A stretch of 64,000 nt of DNA from DATFVA01 sp963764235 (GTDB lineage Bacteria; Bacteroidota; Ignavibacteria; Ignavibacteriales; Ignavibacteriaceae): NCBI GenBank assembly GCA_963764235.1, contig CAVXRO010000002.1, positions 1 through 64,000 on the forward strand, written 5' to 3'. The notes beneath the pieces were generated by a model that was not told where the DNA came from, ran no database searches, and saw only the letters and a program-made list of their open reading frames with translations. Shown here piece by piece: positions 17,200 through 25,914 of the stretch (within the stretch, counting starts at the first letter, position 1; every line of letters begins with the position of its first letter). Made by a program: the position numbers and the translations under genes.

Positions 17200-18417
17200 A
17201 TGAGATTTATTTTACTTGTCACGATTTTCTCCTTCTGTACATTCTTGTTATTCCCGCAGAATAAAGCAGATGAATTCAGACAGGCTCCCGGTCTGAACCA
17301 TCCGCATTCACAAATACACAAAACCACACTTAATGATGATTTTCTTCTGATGGAATCGCTTCTTCAAAACTGGGATGGATCTGAATGGTTCGATTCGAGA
17401 GATGATAAATACACCTATGATGTGAATAATATACTTACCGGACAGCTCTCACGAATTTATACCGATTCTACGTGGAAGCTGTACCAGAAGGATACTTATG
17501 CTTATGATTCGAATGGTTATCTTACCGGGCAGCTCTGGTTTAAGTGGAATGGTAATTCCTGGATCAATGACTATAAATATACGTACACAAATAATAGTAA
17601 TGGTGATGTAACCGAAGAAATTGAACAGGCCTGGAATGATTCCTCCTGGGATAACAGGTATAGAAGAACGTATGCATACGATTCGAACGATAACTTAGTC
17701 GAAGAAATTCTGCAGGCGTGGGATTATTTTGCTAACGTCTGGGTAAATCAAAGCAAGTCTGAATATTTATATAATGGATCCGGTTATCTGATCAGGGATA
17801 TGGAGGCAGATTGGAGCGCCACTTATTGGGTACCTAGTGGCAAGGATACACTGATATACGATGAGAATAACAGACTTCTTATCTGGTTATGGCAAATTGG
17901 AGGCAATGGAACCTGGCTAAATCGTTTTAAGACTTGGTATTCATATGACGAAAGAGATAACCTGGTTGAACTCTTTACTTTGGTTTGGGAAGAGTCAGCC
18001 TGGGTAAATGACTTTTTAGATACTTATGCCTTTGATGAGAACAATAATAAGATTGAATGGGTAGCTAAATACTGGCTGGATTCGGATTGGGTGAATTCTG
18101 TTAAGTTTTCGTACAGTTACAGATCCATCGCAAAAGAAGCAGATATTGAGGTAACCAATTATGATCTGTTTCAAAACTTTCCCAATCCTTTTAATTCCAG
18201 TACTGTTATTGACTATCAGCTGCTTCACCGTGAGTTTGTAACCCTTAAGGTATATAATTCGTTGGGGGAATTGGTTGAAAATCTTGCAGCAGGTCAAAAG
18301 GAGCCAGGGCAGTATTCGGTTGAATTCGATGCTTCTGCTCTTGCCAGCGGTGTTTACTTCTACCAGTTGAAGGCAGGTGACTTTATTCAATCCAGGAAGA
18401 TGATCCTCCTCAGATAG
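17200..18417 (+). CDS. T9SS cargo protein with YD-like repeats
   Basis: A 405-residue secreted protein. The signal peptide is MRFILLVTIFSFCTFLLFPQ. Residues about 55-310 hold roughly seven units of 37-40 residues of the form YxYDxNxNLxExxxxxWxxSxWxNxxK (for example YAYDSNDNLVEEILQAW), resembling YD/RHS-type repeats. The T9SS domain begins FQNFPNPFNSSTVIDYQLL and ends ASGVYFYQLKAGDFIQSRKMILLR. Likely a surface or secreted carbohydrate- or protein-binding repeat protein, by analogy only. The start has AAAGGAGGTCATAG. Confidence 0.85.
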   Translation: MRFILLVTIFSFCTFLLFPQNKADEFRQAPGLNHPHSQIHKTTLNDDFLLMESLLQNWDGSEWFDSRDDKYTYDVNNILTGQLSRIYTDSTWKLYQKDTYAYDSNGYLTGQLWFKWNGNSWINDYKYTYTNNSNGDVTEEIEQAWNDSSWDNRYRRTYAYDSNDNLVEEILQAWDYFANVWVNQSKSEYLYNGSGYLIRDMEADWSATYWVPSGKDTLIYDENNRLLIWLWQIGGNGTWLNRFKTWYSYDERDNLVELFTLVWEESAWVNDFLDTYAFDENNNKIEWVAKYWLDSDWVNSVKFSYSYRSIAKEADIEVTNYDLFQNFPNPFNSSTVIDYQLLHREFVTLKVYNSLGELVENLAAGQKEPGQYSVEFDASALASGVYFYQLKAGDFIQSRKMILLR

Positions 18418-18556
18418 TTTTAGCTTATTTCCCCATTTAGTTCACATTTCACAATTATTTACTTTTGTGCGATTTTACACACCCGGGTAACTATTTTCGG
18501 CTATGTTGGCTTATCCCCCTAAATAATTATTCATTTATTAATAATGGAGTTAAGTT

Positions 18557-18991
18557 ATGTTGACAGAGAACGAAGTTCGGGAAGCTTCCAAAAAGTTCTA
18601 TCAGGGATTGAATCGTATGAGCAACGGCGAAAGTGGTGCATTCGCGGATGTCTGGGTGCAGAGTCCAACCGTAACTGCCATGCATCCGATCGGTGGCAGG
18701 GAACTCGGCTGGGATGCTGTCAAGAATTCATTCGATCAGGTTGCCGGTGCGGCCTCAAGCGGCAAGGTTGAGTTGAAGGATCAGAAGATCTTTCTTCTGG
18801 GCGACGCTGCTTATGAGATTGGTACGGAGCACGCCAGTTTTGAGCTAGCCGGGAAGAAAGTGGGAGGGGAGATACGTGTTACTAATATTTATCATAAGGA
18901 TGGTGGCAAGTGTAAGATGGTTCATCATCATACGGATCTCTCACCTTCAATGGTAGAGGTTCTGAAGAACATGCAAGCAGCGTCGAAGTAA
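18557..18991 (+). CDS. NTF2-like/SnoaL-type protein
   Basis: A 144-residue single-domain protein of the NTF2-like superfamily, close to SnoaL_3/DUF4440 in pattern. It starts with a helix (ENEVREASKKFYQGLNRMSNGESGAFADVW), then the cone-shaped barrel strands VTAMHPIGGRELGWDAVKNSF, AYEIGTEHASFELAGKKVGGEIRVTNIYHKDGGKCKMVHHHTDLS. The paired His near the end is often seen in the pocket. Such proteins may be enzymes or ligand-binding; no substrate is indicated. GGAG lies ten bases before the ATG. Confidence 0.82.
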   Translation: MLTENEVREASKKFYQGLNRMSNGESGAFADVWVQSPTVTAMHPIGGRELGWDAVKNSFDQVAGAASSGKVELKDQKIFLLGDAAYEIGTEHASFELAGKKVGGEIRVTNIYHKDGGKCKMVHHHTDLSPSMVEVLKNMQAASK

Positions 18992-19022
18992 GACTAATCT
19001 AAAAAATCATTCGCTCCTTTTA

Positions 19023-20420
19023 TTACTTTCTGTACCTGGAAATAAATTCCTCAACCTCGGGTAAGCCGCCCTGGTAGATGAGATAGCCGTTGCTGGGTTC
19101 ACGTTCGGTAATTTCGCCGGCGATGGGGGTTAGCATTATTTCTTTTACTTTTTCCAGGTCGTTTGTTTGTCCCAGTGCCCAGCCTAGTTTCACATAGGCA
19201 ACTTCGGGAAGCATATTTGCAGCAGGGATTACTCCCAGTTCCATTATCTCTCTACCGGTTTCGTAAACATACATCTGAACGTATCCCCACAAGGTCTGTA
19301 CGGTCATATAGACGGCTACGCCTTTTTCATACGCTCTCTTCAGAGCGGGGTACATCGGTCTGTTTACGTGACCTAACCCGGTACCTGCTATAATTATACC
19401 CTTGTAGCCATTGTCTACGAGAGAGTCGATGATGTCGGGATACATATTGGGGTAGTAGTAAACGATGGAGACTTTCTCTTCGAATACGGGATTTACTATT
19501 ACATCTTTGTCGTCTCTTCTTCTTTTATAGTCTTCGCGGAGGGGAGTGATCTCTGTGCGGCTGACTTTCGCGATCGGGATGTCACCGATTGTTCTGAAAG
19601 TCGACCTGTAACTGGAGTGCATTTTCCTTACGCGCGTGCCCCGATGTAGGAGTCCGTATACGTCGGAAGTAGGACCAAACATACATATCATCGTTTCGGC
19701 TATGTCGCTTTCAGCAGCGGTCTTTACGCTGTGGATCAGGTTGAGGGCCGCATCTGAAGAAGGACGGTCGCTCGATCTTTGCGAACCAACCATCACTATA
19801 GGCACGGGAGAGTTCTGAACCATAAACGACAGCACTGCCGATGTGTGATGCATTGTGTCGGTGCCGTGACCTATAACTATTCCGTGAACACCTTTCTCAA
19901 TTTCTTTTCCTATCGCTTCGGCGAGTCCTTTCCACTGGTCGGGACCCATATTCTCCGAGAACACTCCGTACAGTTTCTCCGTTTCAAGGTTGCAGTAATC
20001 GGCCAGCTCGGGAACGGAGCCGTATAGTTCTCCCGGTGAAAAGGCGGGAATAACAGCACCGGTCCTGTAGTCGAGTCTGCTCGCTATCGTGCCCCCGGTT
20101 CCAAGAAGTTTCACCCTGGGTTTGTTCGGTTCATACGGAAATTCTTTTTCGGGTATCTTGTAATGGGCTTCCTTTCTGCTGTGTACTATAATGGCTGTAA
20201 CTTTTTTTGCGGCAATGCCAAGATTGTAACCGACAGGTATTTTTAATACGATATGTAAATCATCGGCAGTTTCAGAGCGGGGGAGTATTGTCCCGCTGTA
20301 GGTGCCGTCATCGGTATTTATATCAACATTGCTCCACACCAGTGCTTCAAATTTCTTTAATGTTTTAAGCGCTTCGCCGCGATAGCCTTTGTAATCATTG
20401 TTGTCAGCCAATTTATGCAT
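19023..20420 (-). CDS. gatD: Glu-tRNA(Gln) amidotransferase subunit D (archaeal-type)
   Basis: Asparaginase-type subunit of GatDE, which releases ammonia from glutamine or asparagine to convert Glu-tRNA(Gln) to Gln-tRNA(Gln). The protein has an N-terminal beta domain (residues 1-90), then LLGTGGTIASRLDYRTGAVIPAFSPGEL with the catalytic Thr, IGHGTDTMHHTSAVLSF with the second Thr-Asp pair, and GSQRSSDRPSSDAALNL. This is the GatD pattern rather than plain AnsA/B. I use the ATG at 20420, which overlaps the gatE stop by eight bases and follows AAGGAGA closely; an ATG at 20435 is possible. GatDE is described as an archaeal enzyme, so its presence here is unusual. Confidence 0.9.
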   Translation of the reverse strand: MHKLADNNDYKGYRGEALKTLKKFEALVWSNVDINTDDGTYSGTILPRSETADDLHIVLKIPVGYNLGIAAKKVTAIIVHSRKEAHYKIPEKEFPYEPNKPRVKLLGTGGTIASRLDYRTGAVIPAFSPGELYGSVPELADYCNLETEKLYGVFSENMGPDQWKGLAEAIGKEIEKGVHGIVIGHGTDTMHHTSAVLSFMVQNSPVPIVMVGSQRSSDRPSSDAALNLIHSVKTAAESDIAETMICMFGPTSDVYGLLHRGTRVRKMHSSYRSTFRTIGDIPIAKVSRTEITPLREDYKRRRDDKDVIVNPVFEEKVSIVYYYPNMYPDIIDSLVDNGYKGIIIAGTGLGHVNRPMYPALKRAYEKGVAVYMTVQTLWGYVQMYVYETGREIMELGVIPAANMLPEVAYVKLGWALGQTNDLEKVKEIMLTPIAGEITEREPSNGYLIYQGGLPEVEEFISRYRK

Positions 20421-22359
20421 TCTCCTTTTCAGCATTATTAGTAAGAGAATTTTCTTTCTCTTTTATATAGGTCAGTACATCGCTTCCGGGGATCCTTCCC
20501 CTGAGTTTCTTCATTGACAGACCCATAATGACTTTCGTTCTGTTCTCTTCTTTATATAGCCTAATATTTTTCAGATCGCCTTTTGATTCTTTGAATGTCT
20601 TATCGAGTTCATTATCAGTGCAGGGAGGGGGCAGCAGTTCATCAAAGAAAACACCCAGTGAGATTACATTCTCAAGAAGAGGTAGTATTCCGTCCCTCGT
20701 TATTTTATTTTCTTTGTATGCAGAGATAATTCCGGAAAAGATTTCTTCATTCAGGATTTCAACATCATATCCCTTTTTCCTGAGCCTCTTAGGAAACTGA
20801 ATGAGAAGCACGGCGGCAAAGACAGGGTTTACTTCCCATTTATTTACTGCTTTCTTAAATAACTCAGCATAAGGGGAGATTGACAGTTCTTCTATAGTGT
20901 CGGCGGGAATTTTTAATTCCTTGTACCATTTTTCTCTTTCCCAGAAATGTTGGGGAAGCCCGCTTTTTATTCTTTGTATTGTTTCGGCCGGGATCTGTTT
21001 GGGCGGAAGGTCGGTATCGGGATACATTCTGTCAGCGCCGGGGAGTATCCTTTCGAAGCCGTTCGTTCCATCGCTGAGGGCCTGTCTTGTTTCTGAAGGA
21101 ATTCCGATCACGGCTTCTCTTGCGCGTATAATTATTTCATTTACCGCTGTTGCAGTATCATCTTCGCTTCCCCACACAATTACCATCGTGTCGTTATCTT
21201 TTGCACCCGTGGCTTTCCTTACTTTCTGCCATTCGGATGAGGTGATGGTATCGCCCTTGCTGTCGGAATGGATCATATTTGGAATAGTCGTTAAGCAGGC
21301 GATCACACGCACTCTGTCGGATATCTCTTTGGAAAAATATGTGTTTGTCTGAGTCTGCCAGTGAAGGAGTTCAGAGAATCCTTTAAGTACTATGCACTTA
21401 AGTACAGCGCCGTTCTCCAGTGCGCTTTTAATCGGGATGTAGTGAGGTTTCTTCAAGACACCGGTTATGTCGTGCGTTGCAGCGTGGAAGGTATCTTCAG
21501 TGATTCCTCTCCTCTTTAATTCTTCGCGAAGCCGCAGCAGGTTCCACTGGCGCTGTGCCTCGTTATAGGTAAGCAGAGGGATATCATTTATCTGAGGGAC
21601 ACCTTTAATCTCTACCCTTGTTCCGCCCGTAACGCTTACGTTTACGTCTTCTCTGGCTGCACCCATTCCGCGGCGTACACGGTTTGTACTGCGAACCATC
21701 TTGCTGCACAGCCTTGCGACTTCGGCAACTTCCTGAGGTGTTTTCATATCAGGACCCGTAACAGTTTCAATCAGCGGCATTCCCAGCCTGTCGGTCAGGT
21801 AAACTCTTTCGTGTCCCACGTCTGCAACTTCCCGGCACGAATCTTCTTCAATCGACATCTGCACGATCTTTACTTCGCGGTTCTTGTACGGGATCTTTCC
21901 GTTAAGCGCGTAGATCGCAGTACGCTGAAATCCAGTAGGGATGCTTCCGTCGAGGTACTGCTTCCTTGCGATATGCAGCTCGTCAACAAGACTACAATCG
22001 AACAGCATTCCAATTCCCAGAGCGATCTCAAGCGCATCCTCATTTATCAGGAACGGAGGAGTATCGTCCATGTCATATGTGCAGACGGTTTCCCGGTTTA
22101 TTCGATACACAATTTCTTTTTTTGTTTTGAATTCCATCAGTGCCGTGCCGTCGTATACGCCAAGCTCGCTGAGCGTAGGGCGCATATGTCGCAGGATCTC
22201 TGCATCGTAATGCCTGCTGTATTTCCCGGCGGGACAGCGGCAGAAAAGCTTTTTGTCTGTGAGCAGTTGCTGATGAATTTCTATTCCGGATTTGAAGCCG
22301 ACCGCAGCATAATCGTCATCGGTCATTTGTGAGAAGGGTTTGAATATAAAGTCGTACAT
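20413..22359 (-). CDS. gatE: Glu-tRNA(Gln) amidotransferase subunit E (archaeal-type)
   Basis: tRNA-binding, phosphorylating subunit of GatDE, 648 residues, close to the archaeal length. The GatB/GatE cradle is clear: AAVGFKSGIEIHQQLLTDKKLFCRCP, MEFKTKKEIVYRINRETVCTYDMDDTPP, HIARKQYLDGSIPTGFQRT and REDVNVSVTGGTRVEIKGVPQI. An AspRS-like insert follows (about residues 270-430), and a YqeY-like tail ends with TKVIMGLSMKKLRGRIPGSDV. The insert separates GatE from bacterial GatB. It is transcribed before gatD in an overlapping pair; archaea often have gatD first or unlinked. Horizontal acquisition is a reasonable inference. Confidence 0.92.
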   Translation of the reverse strand: MYDFIFKPFSQMTDDDYAAVGFKSGIEIHQQLLTDKKLFCRCPAGKYSRHYDAEILRHMRPTLSELGVYDGTALMEFKTKKEIVYRINRETVCTYDMDDTPPFLINEDALEIALGIGMLFDCSLVDELHIARKQYLDGSIPTGFQRTAIYALNGKIPYKNREVKIVQMSIEEDSCREVADVGHERVYLTDRLGMPLIETVTGPDMKTPQEVAEVARLCSKMVRSTNRVRRGMGAAREDVNVSVTGGTRVEIKGVPQINDIPLLTYNEAQRQWNLLRLREELKRRGITEDTFHAATHDITGVLKKPHYIPIKSALENGAVLKCIVLKGFSELLHWQTQTNTYFSKEISDRVRVIACLTTIPNMIHSDSKGDTITSSEWQKVRKATGAKDNDTMVIVWGSEDDTATAVNEIIIRAREAVIGIPSETRQALSDGTNGFERILPGADRMYPDTDLPPKQIPAETIQRIKSGLPQHFWEREKWYKELKIPADTIEELSISPYAELFKKAVNKWEVNPVFAAVLLIQFPKRLRKKGYDVEILNEEIFSGIISAYKENKITRDGILPLLENVISLGVFFDELLPPPCTDNELDKTFKESKGDLKNIRLYKEENRTKVIMGLSMKKLRGRIPGSDVLTYIKEKENSLTNNAEKENA

Positions 22360-22450
22360 AAACAGGAGAATTGAATAATATTATCAAAAAGTTGAGTAAG
22401 AAATATACACAGATTGCCGGAATTAAGGTAAGCAAAAATGAATAAAGAAC

Positions 22451-22476
22451 GGAGCAGCGAGAGATATCACTGCTCC
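22451..22476 (-). terminator. terminator after C1 peptidase gene
   Basis: On the minus strand GGAGCAG and CTGCTCC form a 7-bp stem 20 bases after the peptidase stop, followed by a T-rich GTTCTTTATTC stretch. Confidence 0.6.
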
Positions 22477-22495
22477 TTAAAGAAAAATGTTATTG

Positions 22496-23734
22496 TTATT
22501 TCTGGGTTACCTGGAATTTTGCTAGGAGATCTTTAACTGCATCTTTGTGAACCAGGAAGTCCATCATCTTCAGTTTTACGTAATCTTCCCTGAAGAAGTA
22601 ATAACCCTTGGGATCCAGGTTTCTTGAGCCTGATCCTGAATCTTTGATGAGGTACCACATTACACCGTCTTTATTGGTGTAGCCTACCATGTGAATTCCG
22701 TGATCATCAGTGGTAGTCTTGTTGTTGAACCTGAACTCTCTTGCGTTCTCATCAATGTACTGGGCAGGAATATCAAATGACGGCACGATTGCAACCTTAT
22801 GCCATGCATCGTAGCCGGGTTCTGATACGTCTCCGCCTATCGACATTGTGTAGCCGTTCTTAATTGCACTGTTAAGAGCGTTCATAAAATCACTGAGCGG
22901 TACGTTGTAATAGTCGGCATTGTGCCACCAGTTGTCGGGCACTTCATATTCTACCTGCTGCCAGTAGGGCTTCTGCATATATGAAAGTACGTCAACATAA
23001 TCGTCAGGATTAAGTTTCAGGTAATCTGAGAGATATTCCTTCGGGGTATATGTTTTGCCTTCTACTGTTACCTGAGTTGGAGGCACACCAAGGTAATGAT
23101 TCAGAATCGACTTAATTACCCTGACGACTTCATCCTCATCCCATGCATTGGTTTCCTTAACGTTGTTGAGGTAAGTCCTCATTTCCTTGATCATAAGACT
23201 GTGATCAGGGAATTTCTGATCGGGCAGCATGCGCCCATAACTTTCTTCAGGAACGGCACCGTACATCTTGTAAATTCTCTTAACGGCGTTAGCCTCGGAT
23301 CCTTCATCAAAGAGTGAGTTTCCACGTTCTTTAACAAATCCTTTAGCTTTCTCAACATACTCCCAGTAAACAGTAAATATTTCGGAGAGTTTAACTTTCT
23401 TATGCTGCTGGCGGTAAACTTCAGATTCGAAGAATGAAGTCGTTGAGAATGACCAGCAGGTTCCTGTCTGGCCCTGTGAGACAGGTTCGTTGTACCAGTA
23501 TCTGGTGAATTCATCGATTGATTTAGGAGCATCAAGATTGCTCATATCAACTCTGAATTCTTTTTTCTTTTCTTTTTCGGGATTGTTGTATTCCTTTACG
23601 GCCTGTTTTATTTCATCGTAGAATCCTTTTTTAGGCTCTACAAAAACCCCTTTATCCTTTTCAACCTGTGCTGAAACATTTATGTAGGAAAGTGATAACA
23701 TCAGGCAGGTTAAAACAAGAACTGAATATTTCAT
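22496..23734 (-). CDS. exported C1-family (bleomycin hydrolase-like) cysteine peptidase
   Basis: Papain-fold aminopeptidase C/bleomycin hydrolase-like protein of 412 residues with an N-terminal signal peptide (MKYSVLVLTCLMLSLSYINVSAQ), so it acts in the periplasm or outside. The oxyanion Gln and catalytic Cys are in SQGQTGTCWSFS (Q89, C93). The catalytic His is in DDHGIHMVGY (about H348). The position normally held by Asn in the ENSWG motif reads KDSGSG, so Asp365 replaces Asn. Similar changes occur in some exported Bacteroidota members as far as I recall. It probably works as a single-gene unit: terminators or repeats flank it on both sides. Confidence 0.85.
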   Translation of the reverse strand: MKYSVLVLTCLMLSLSYINVSAQVEKDKGVFVEPKKGFYDEIKQAVKEYNNPEKEKKKEFRVDMSNLDAPKSIDEFTRYWYNEPVSQGQTGTCWSFSTTSFFESEVYRQQHKKVKLSEIFTVYWEYVEKAKGFVKERGNSLFDEGSEANAVKRIYKMYGAVPEESYGRMLPDQKFPDHSLMIKEMRTYLNNVKETNAWDEDEVVRVIKSILNHYLGVPPTQVTVEGKTYTPKEYLSDYLKLNPDDYVDVLSYMQKPYWQQVEYEVPDNWWHNADYYNVPLSDFMNALNSAIKNGYTMSIGGDVSEPGYDAWHKVAIVPSFDIPAQYIDENAREFRFNNKTTTDDHGIHMVGYTNKDGVMWYLIKDSGSGSRNLDPKGYYFFREDYVKLKMMDFLVHKDAVKDLLAKFQVTQK

Positions 23735-23819
23735 TATGGTATCCTTAAACTATATGATACGGAAAAATTAACTCTGAAAATTACTTAAAATCCGGGTTAA
23801 AATTAAGATAAAAGGGTTT

Positions 23820-23879
23820 AGAATTTAATATTGAAAATTGCAGATTAAATCTTCAATCTTAAATCTTAAATCTTCAATC
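23820..23879. repeat. AT-rich intergenic repeat (ATCTTAAATCTTCAATC type)
   Basis: Positions 23822-23840 match 2849-2867 exactly on the opposite strand over 19 bases, then CTTCAATCTTAAATCTTAAATCTTCAATC repeats short units. It is noncoding and sits between a terminator and the C1 peptidase promoter region. Confidence 0.5.
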
Positions 23880-23930
23880 AAAAAGGGCCCGGCTAATGTT
23901 TTTTGGAGAGCGTTAATTAACCGGGTTCCC
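23880..23930 (-). terminator. strong terminator of the ETF/acyl-CoA dehydrogenase operon
   Basis: On the minus strand a GGGAACCCGGTTAAT arm pairs with ATTAGCCGGGCCC, with a two-base bulge and one wobble, and TTTTT follows directly. It starts 11 bases past the last small gene and closes the operon. Confidence 0.85.
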
Positions 23931-23940
23931 TGGGTACAGA

Positions 23941-24153
23941 TTAATAAGAAATGTCGCTGACTTCGATCAGTTCCGCTTCGATATCTTTTTCTTTGAGGAA
24001 CTGGACGAACTCAGGATTGAAATATTTCTGATGATCTCTCTCGTACTCTTTAAGAAGGTCTTCAAGCTCCTTGTGGGGGAGCGATGATTTCATATAGTTG
24101 AGACGTTCTTTATCATCAAAGATTTTGTAATAGAAGATTTGTTTATCTGTCAT
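23941..24153 (-). CDS. small charged protein at the end of the ETF operon
   Basis: A 70-residue protein (MTDKQIFYYKIFDDKERLNYMKSSLPHKELEDLLKEYERDHQKYFNPEFVQFLKEKDIEAELIEVSDISY) with alternating acidic and basic residues. It has no domain I recognise. The ATG at 24153 follows GAGAG at a good distance; an ATG at 24165 is less well placed. It begins 30 bases after the acyl-CoA dehydrogenase stop and is followed by the operon terminator, so it is co-transcribed with the fatty-acid oxidation genes. Confidence 0.7.
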   Translation of the reverse strand: MTDKQIFYYKIFDDKERLNYMKSSLPHKELEDLLKEYERDHQKYFNPEFVQFLKEKDIEAELIEVSDISY

Positions 24154-24183
24154 TTTGTCTCTCATCTTTTATTGGTTCAATTT

Positions 24184-25905
24184 TTAAGCTAATATTTCTT
24201 CTGCGTGAAGTATATCGTTGAATAAACCGTCCTTAATAGATTCTGCATTTTTTCTTGCGTTGGCAAGCGAGTAAAGTATATACCTGTTAGCTGTGAACAC
24301 TTTCTGAGGTTCGATCTCCGCTTGGTCCAGCAGAAGATAACCCACAACAAGGTATGTATAAAGTTCAAGAAGATCTTTTGCCGCAACATCCTGGAAGGCA
24401 GGGTCCTTTTTCTCACTTACATACTTTATGCAGTCCTTGAGAATTTCCCGTATTTCCTTAAGGTGATTCACGAGGGGAGCCACACCGCCCTTATACTCTT
24501 TCTTTTCGTTTTCATCGAACCGGTATCCAAGCACATCGTGCATAACACCTCCGATTGCAGCTACAACCTGCAGTTGTGAGGTTCCTTCATAAATATTTGT
24601 AATTCTTGCGTCACGGGCCAGTCTTTCTATCTTAAATTCTTTCATATACCCAGTGCCGCCGTGAATCTGGAGCGCATCATAAGTGATTTTATTGGCTGAT
24701 TCGGTAAGGACTAACTTGCACATCGGGGTAAGGAGGTTAGTCTCTTTTACGAGCTGCTTCAGTCTGAAATTTTCCTCTTGCGTGCCTTTTCCTTCCTCCT
24801 TCAGTTTTTCAATCTGCATTTCAAGGACCTCTTTTTTATCCACGCTTCTGGCAGCTTCATAAAGCAGAGTCCTGTTTGCTTCTATCAGCGTCCTCATATC
24901 AATAAGAATATTTGAAACAACGGGTATATTTATGATCGGCTTTCCGAACTGTTCTCTCTCACGGGCATACTTAACTGCCATCTCATAGGCTGCCTGTGAG
25001 ATTCCCATAGCCTGTGCCGATACACCCATCCTTGCACGGAACATCAGTTCGAAAACATATTTAATGAGACCGAATCTTCTTGACCCGATAAGCTGTGCGG
25101 GTGTGTCGTTGAATTGAAGTTCACACGTAGGAGAACCATGAATACCCAGCTTGTGCTCGATCCTTCTTACTCTAACGGTTTCATCGCCATAGCAGACAAA
25201 CATACTTAAACCGCGTCCATCTTTCGTTCCGGGTTCTGTTCTTGCAAGGACAAGCAGTATATCACCATTACCGTTCGTGATAAATCTTTTTACTCCTTTA
25301 AGGAACCAGTTTCCCTTTTCGTTCTGGTATGCGTGAAGTTTTACAGCCTGAAGATCGGACCCGGCATCCGGTTCGGTAAGGGCCATTGCGCCGGTATATT
25401 TACCCGAGCAGAAGCCGGGCAGAAATTCCTGCCGCTGTTCTTCGTTCCCGAATTTCCTGATCGTGTCGGCAATATCCTGAAGTCCGAACAGGTTCATTAA
25501 TGAGGCATCGGCACGGGAAATGAGCTCAATTGACATTATATAAATAATAAAAGGAGCATTCAGGCCGCCGTACTTTCTGGGAAATATGAGTCCCATAAGA
25601 TCAGCCTGTGACAGGCGTTTGAGGTTTTCCTGAGTGCCTTTGGCATAACTAACCTTGCCGTCGGTCAGTACTGCACCTTCTTCATCAACACCAGCGGCAC
25701 GCTCCGCAATAAAGTTCCCGGCAATATCGCCTGTGATCTCAAGTAGCTTTCTGTAATTTTCAACCGCGTCATCGTAATCAACCGGGGCGTAGCGGTATTG
25801 CTTCGCCTGGGTATAGTCATCTTCCAGGATTGCAGCTATCTCCTGTATGTTCAGATTATTAAAATGAAATTGCAGATCGCTGTTTTCTGTGAAAAAATTT
25901 GGCAT
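24184..25905 (-). CDS. acyl-CoA dehydrogenase
   Basis: FAD enzyme that oxidises an acyl-CoA to the enoyl-CoA and passes electrons to ETF. The 573-residue protein has the acyl-CoA dehydrogenase signatures: QADLMGLIFPRKYGGLN, TGAMALTEPDAGSDLQAVK, RFITNGNGDILLVLARTEPG, and a C-terminal LQIHGGTGYMKEFKIERLARDARITNIYEGTSQLQVVA with the catalytic-base Glu in YEGTS. An extension of about 110 residues beyond the usual 380-400 places it near the VLCAD/ACAD9-like long forms. It follows etfA after nine bases, so the three form one electron-transfer unit. Confidence 0.92.
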   Translation of the reverse strand: MPNFFTENSDLQFHFNNLNIQEIAAILEDDYTQAKQYRYAPVDYDDAVENYRKLLEITGDIAGNFIAERAAGVDEEGAVLTDGKVSYAKGTQENLKRLSQADLMGLIFPRKYGGLNAPFIIYIMSIELISRADASLMNLFGLQDIADTIRKFGNEEQRQEFLPGFCSGKYTGAMALTEPDAGSDLQAVKLHAYQNEKGNWFLKGVKRFITNGNGDILLVLARTEPGTKDGRGLSMFVCYGDETVRVRRIEHKLGIHGSPTCELQFNDTPAQLIGSRRFGLIKYVFELMFRARMGVSAQAMGISQAAYEMAVKYAREREQFGKPIINIPVVSNILIDMRTLIEANRTLLYEAARSVDKKEVLEMQIEKLKEEGKGTQEENFRLKQLVKETNLLTPMCKLVLTESANKITYDALQIHGGTGYMKEFKIERLARDARITNIYEGTSQLQVVAAIGGVMHDVLGYRFDENEKKEYKGGVAPLVNHLKEIREILKDCIKYVSEKKDPAFQDVAAKDLLELYTYLVVGYLLLDQAEIEPQKVFTANRYILYSLANARKNAESIKDGLFNDILHAEEILA

Positions 25906-25914
25906 AGTAAAACC

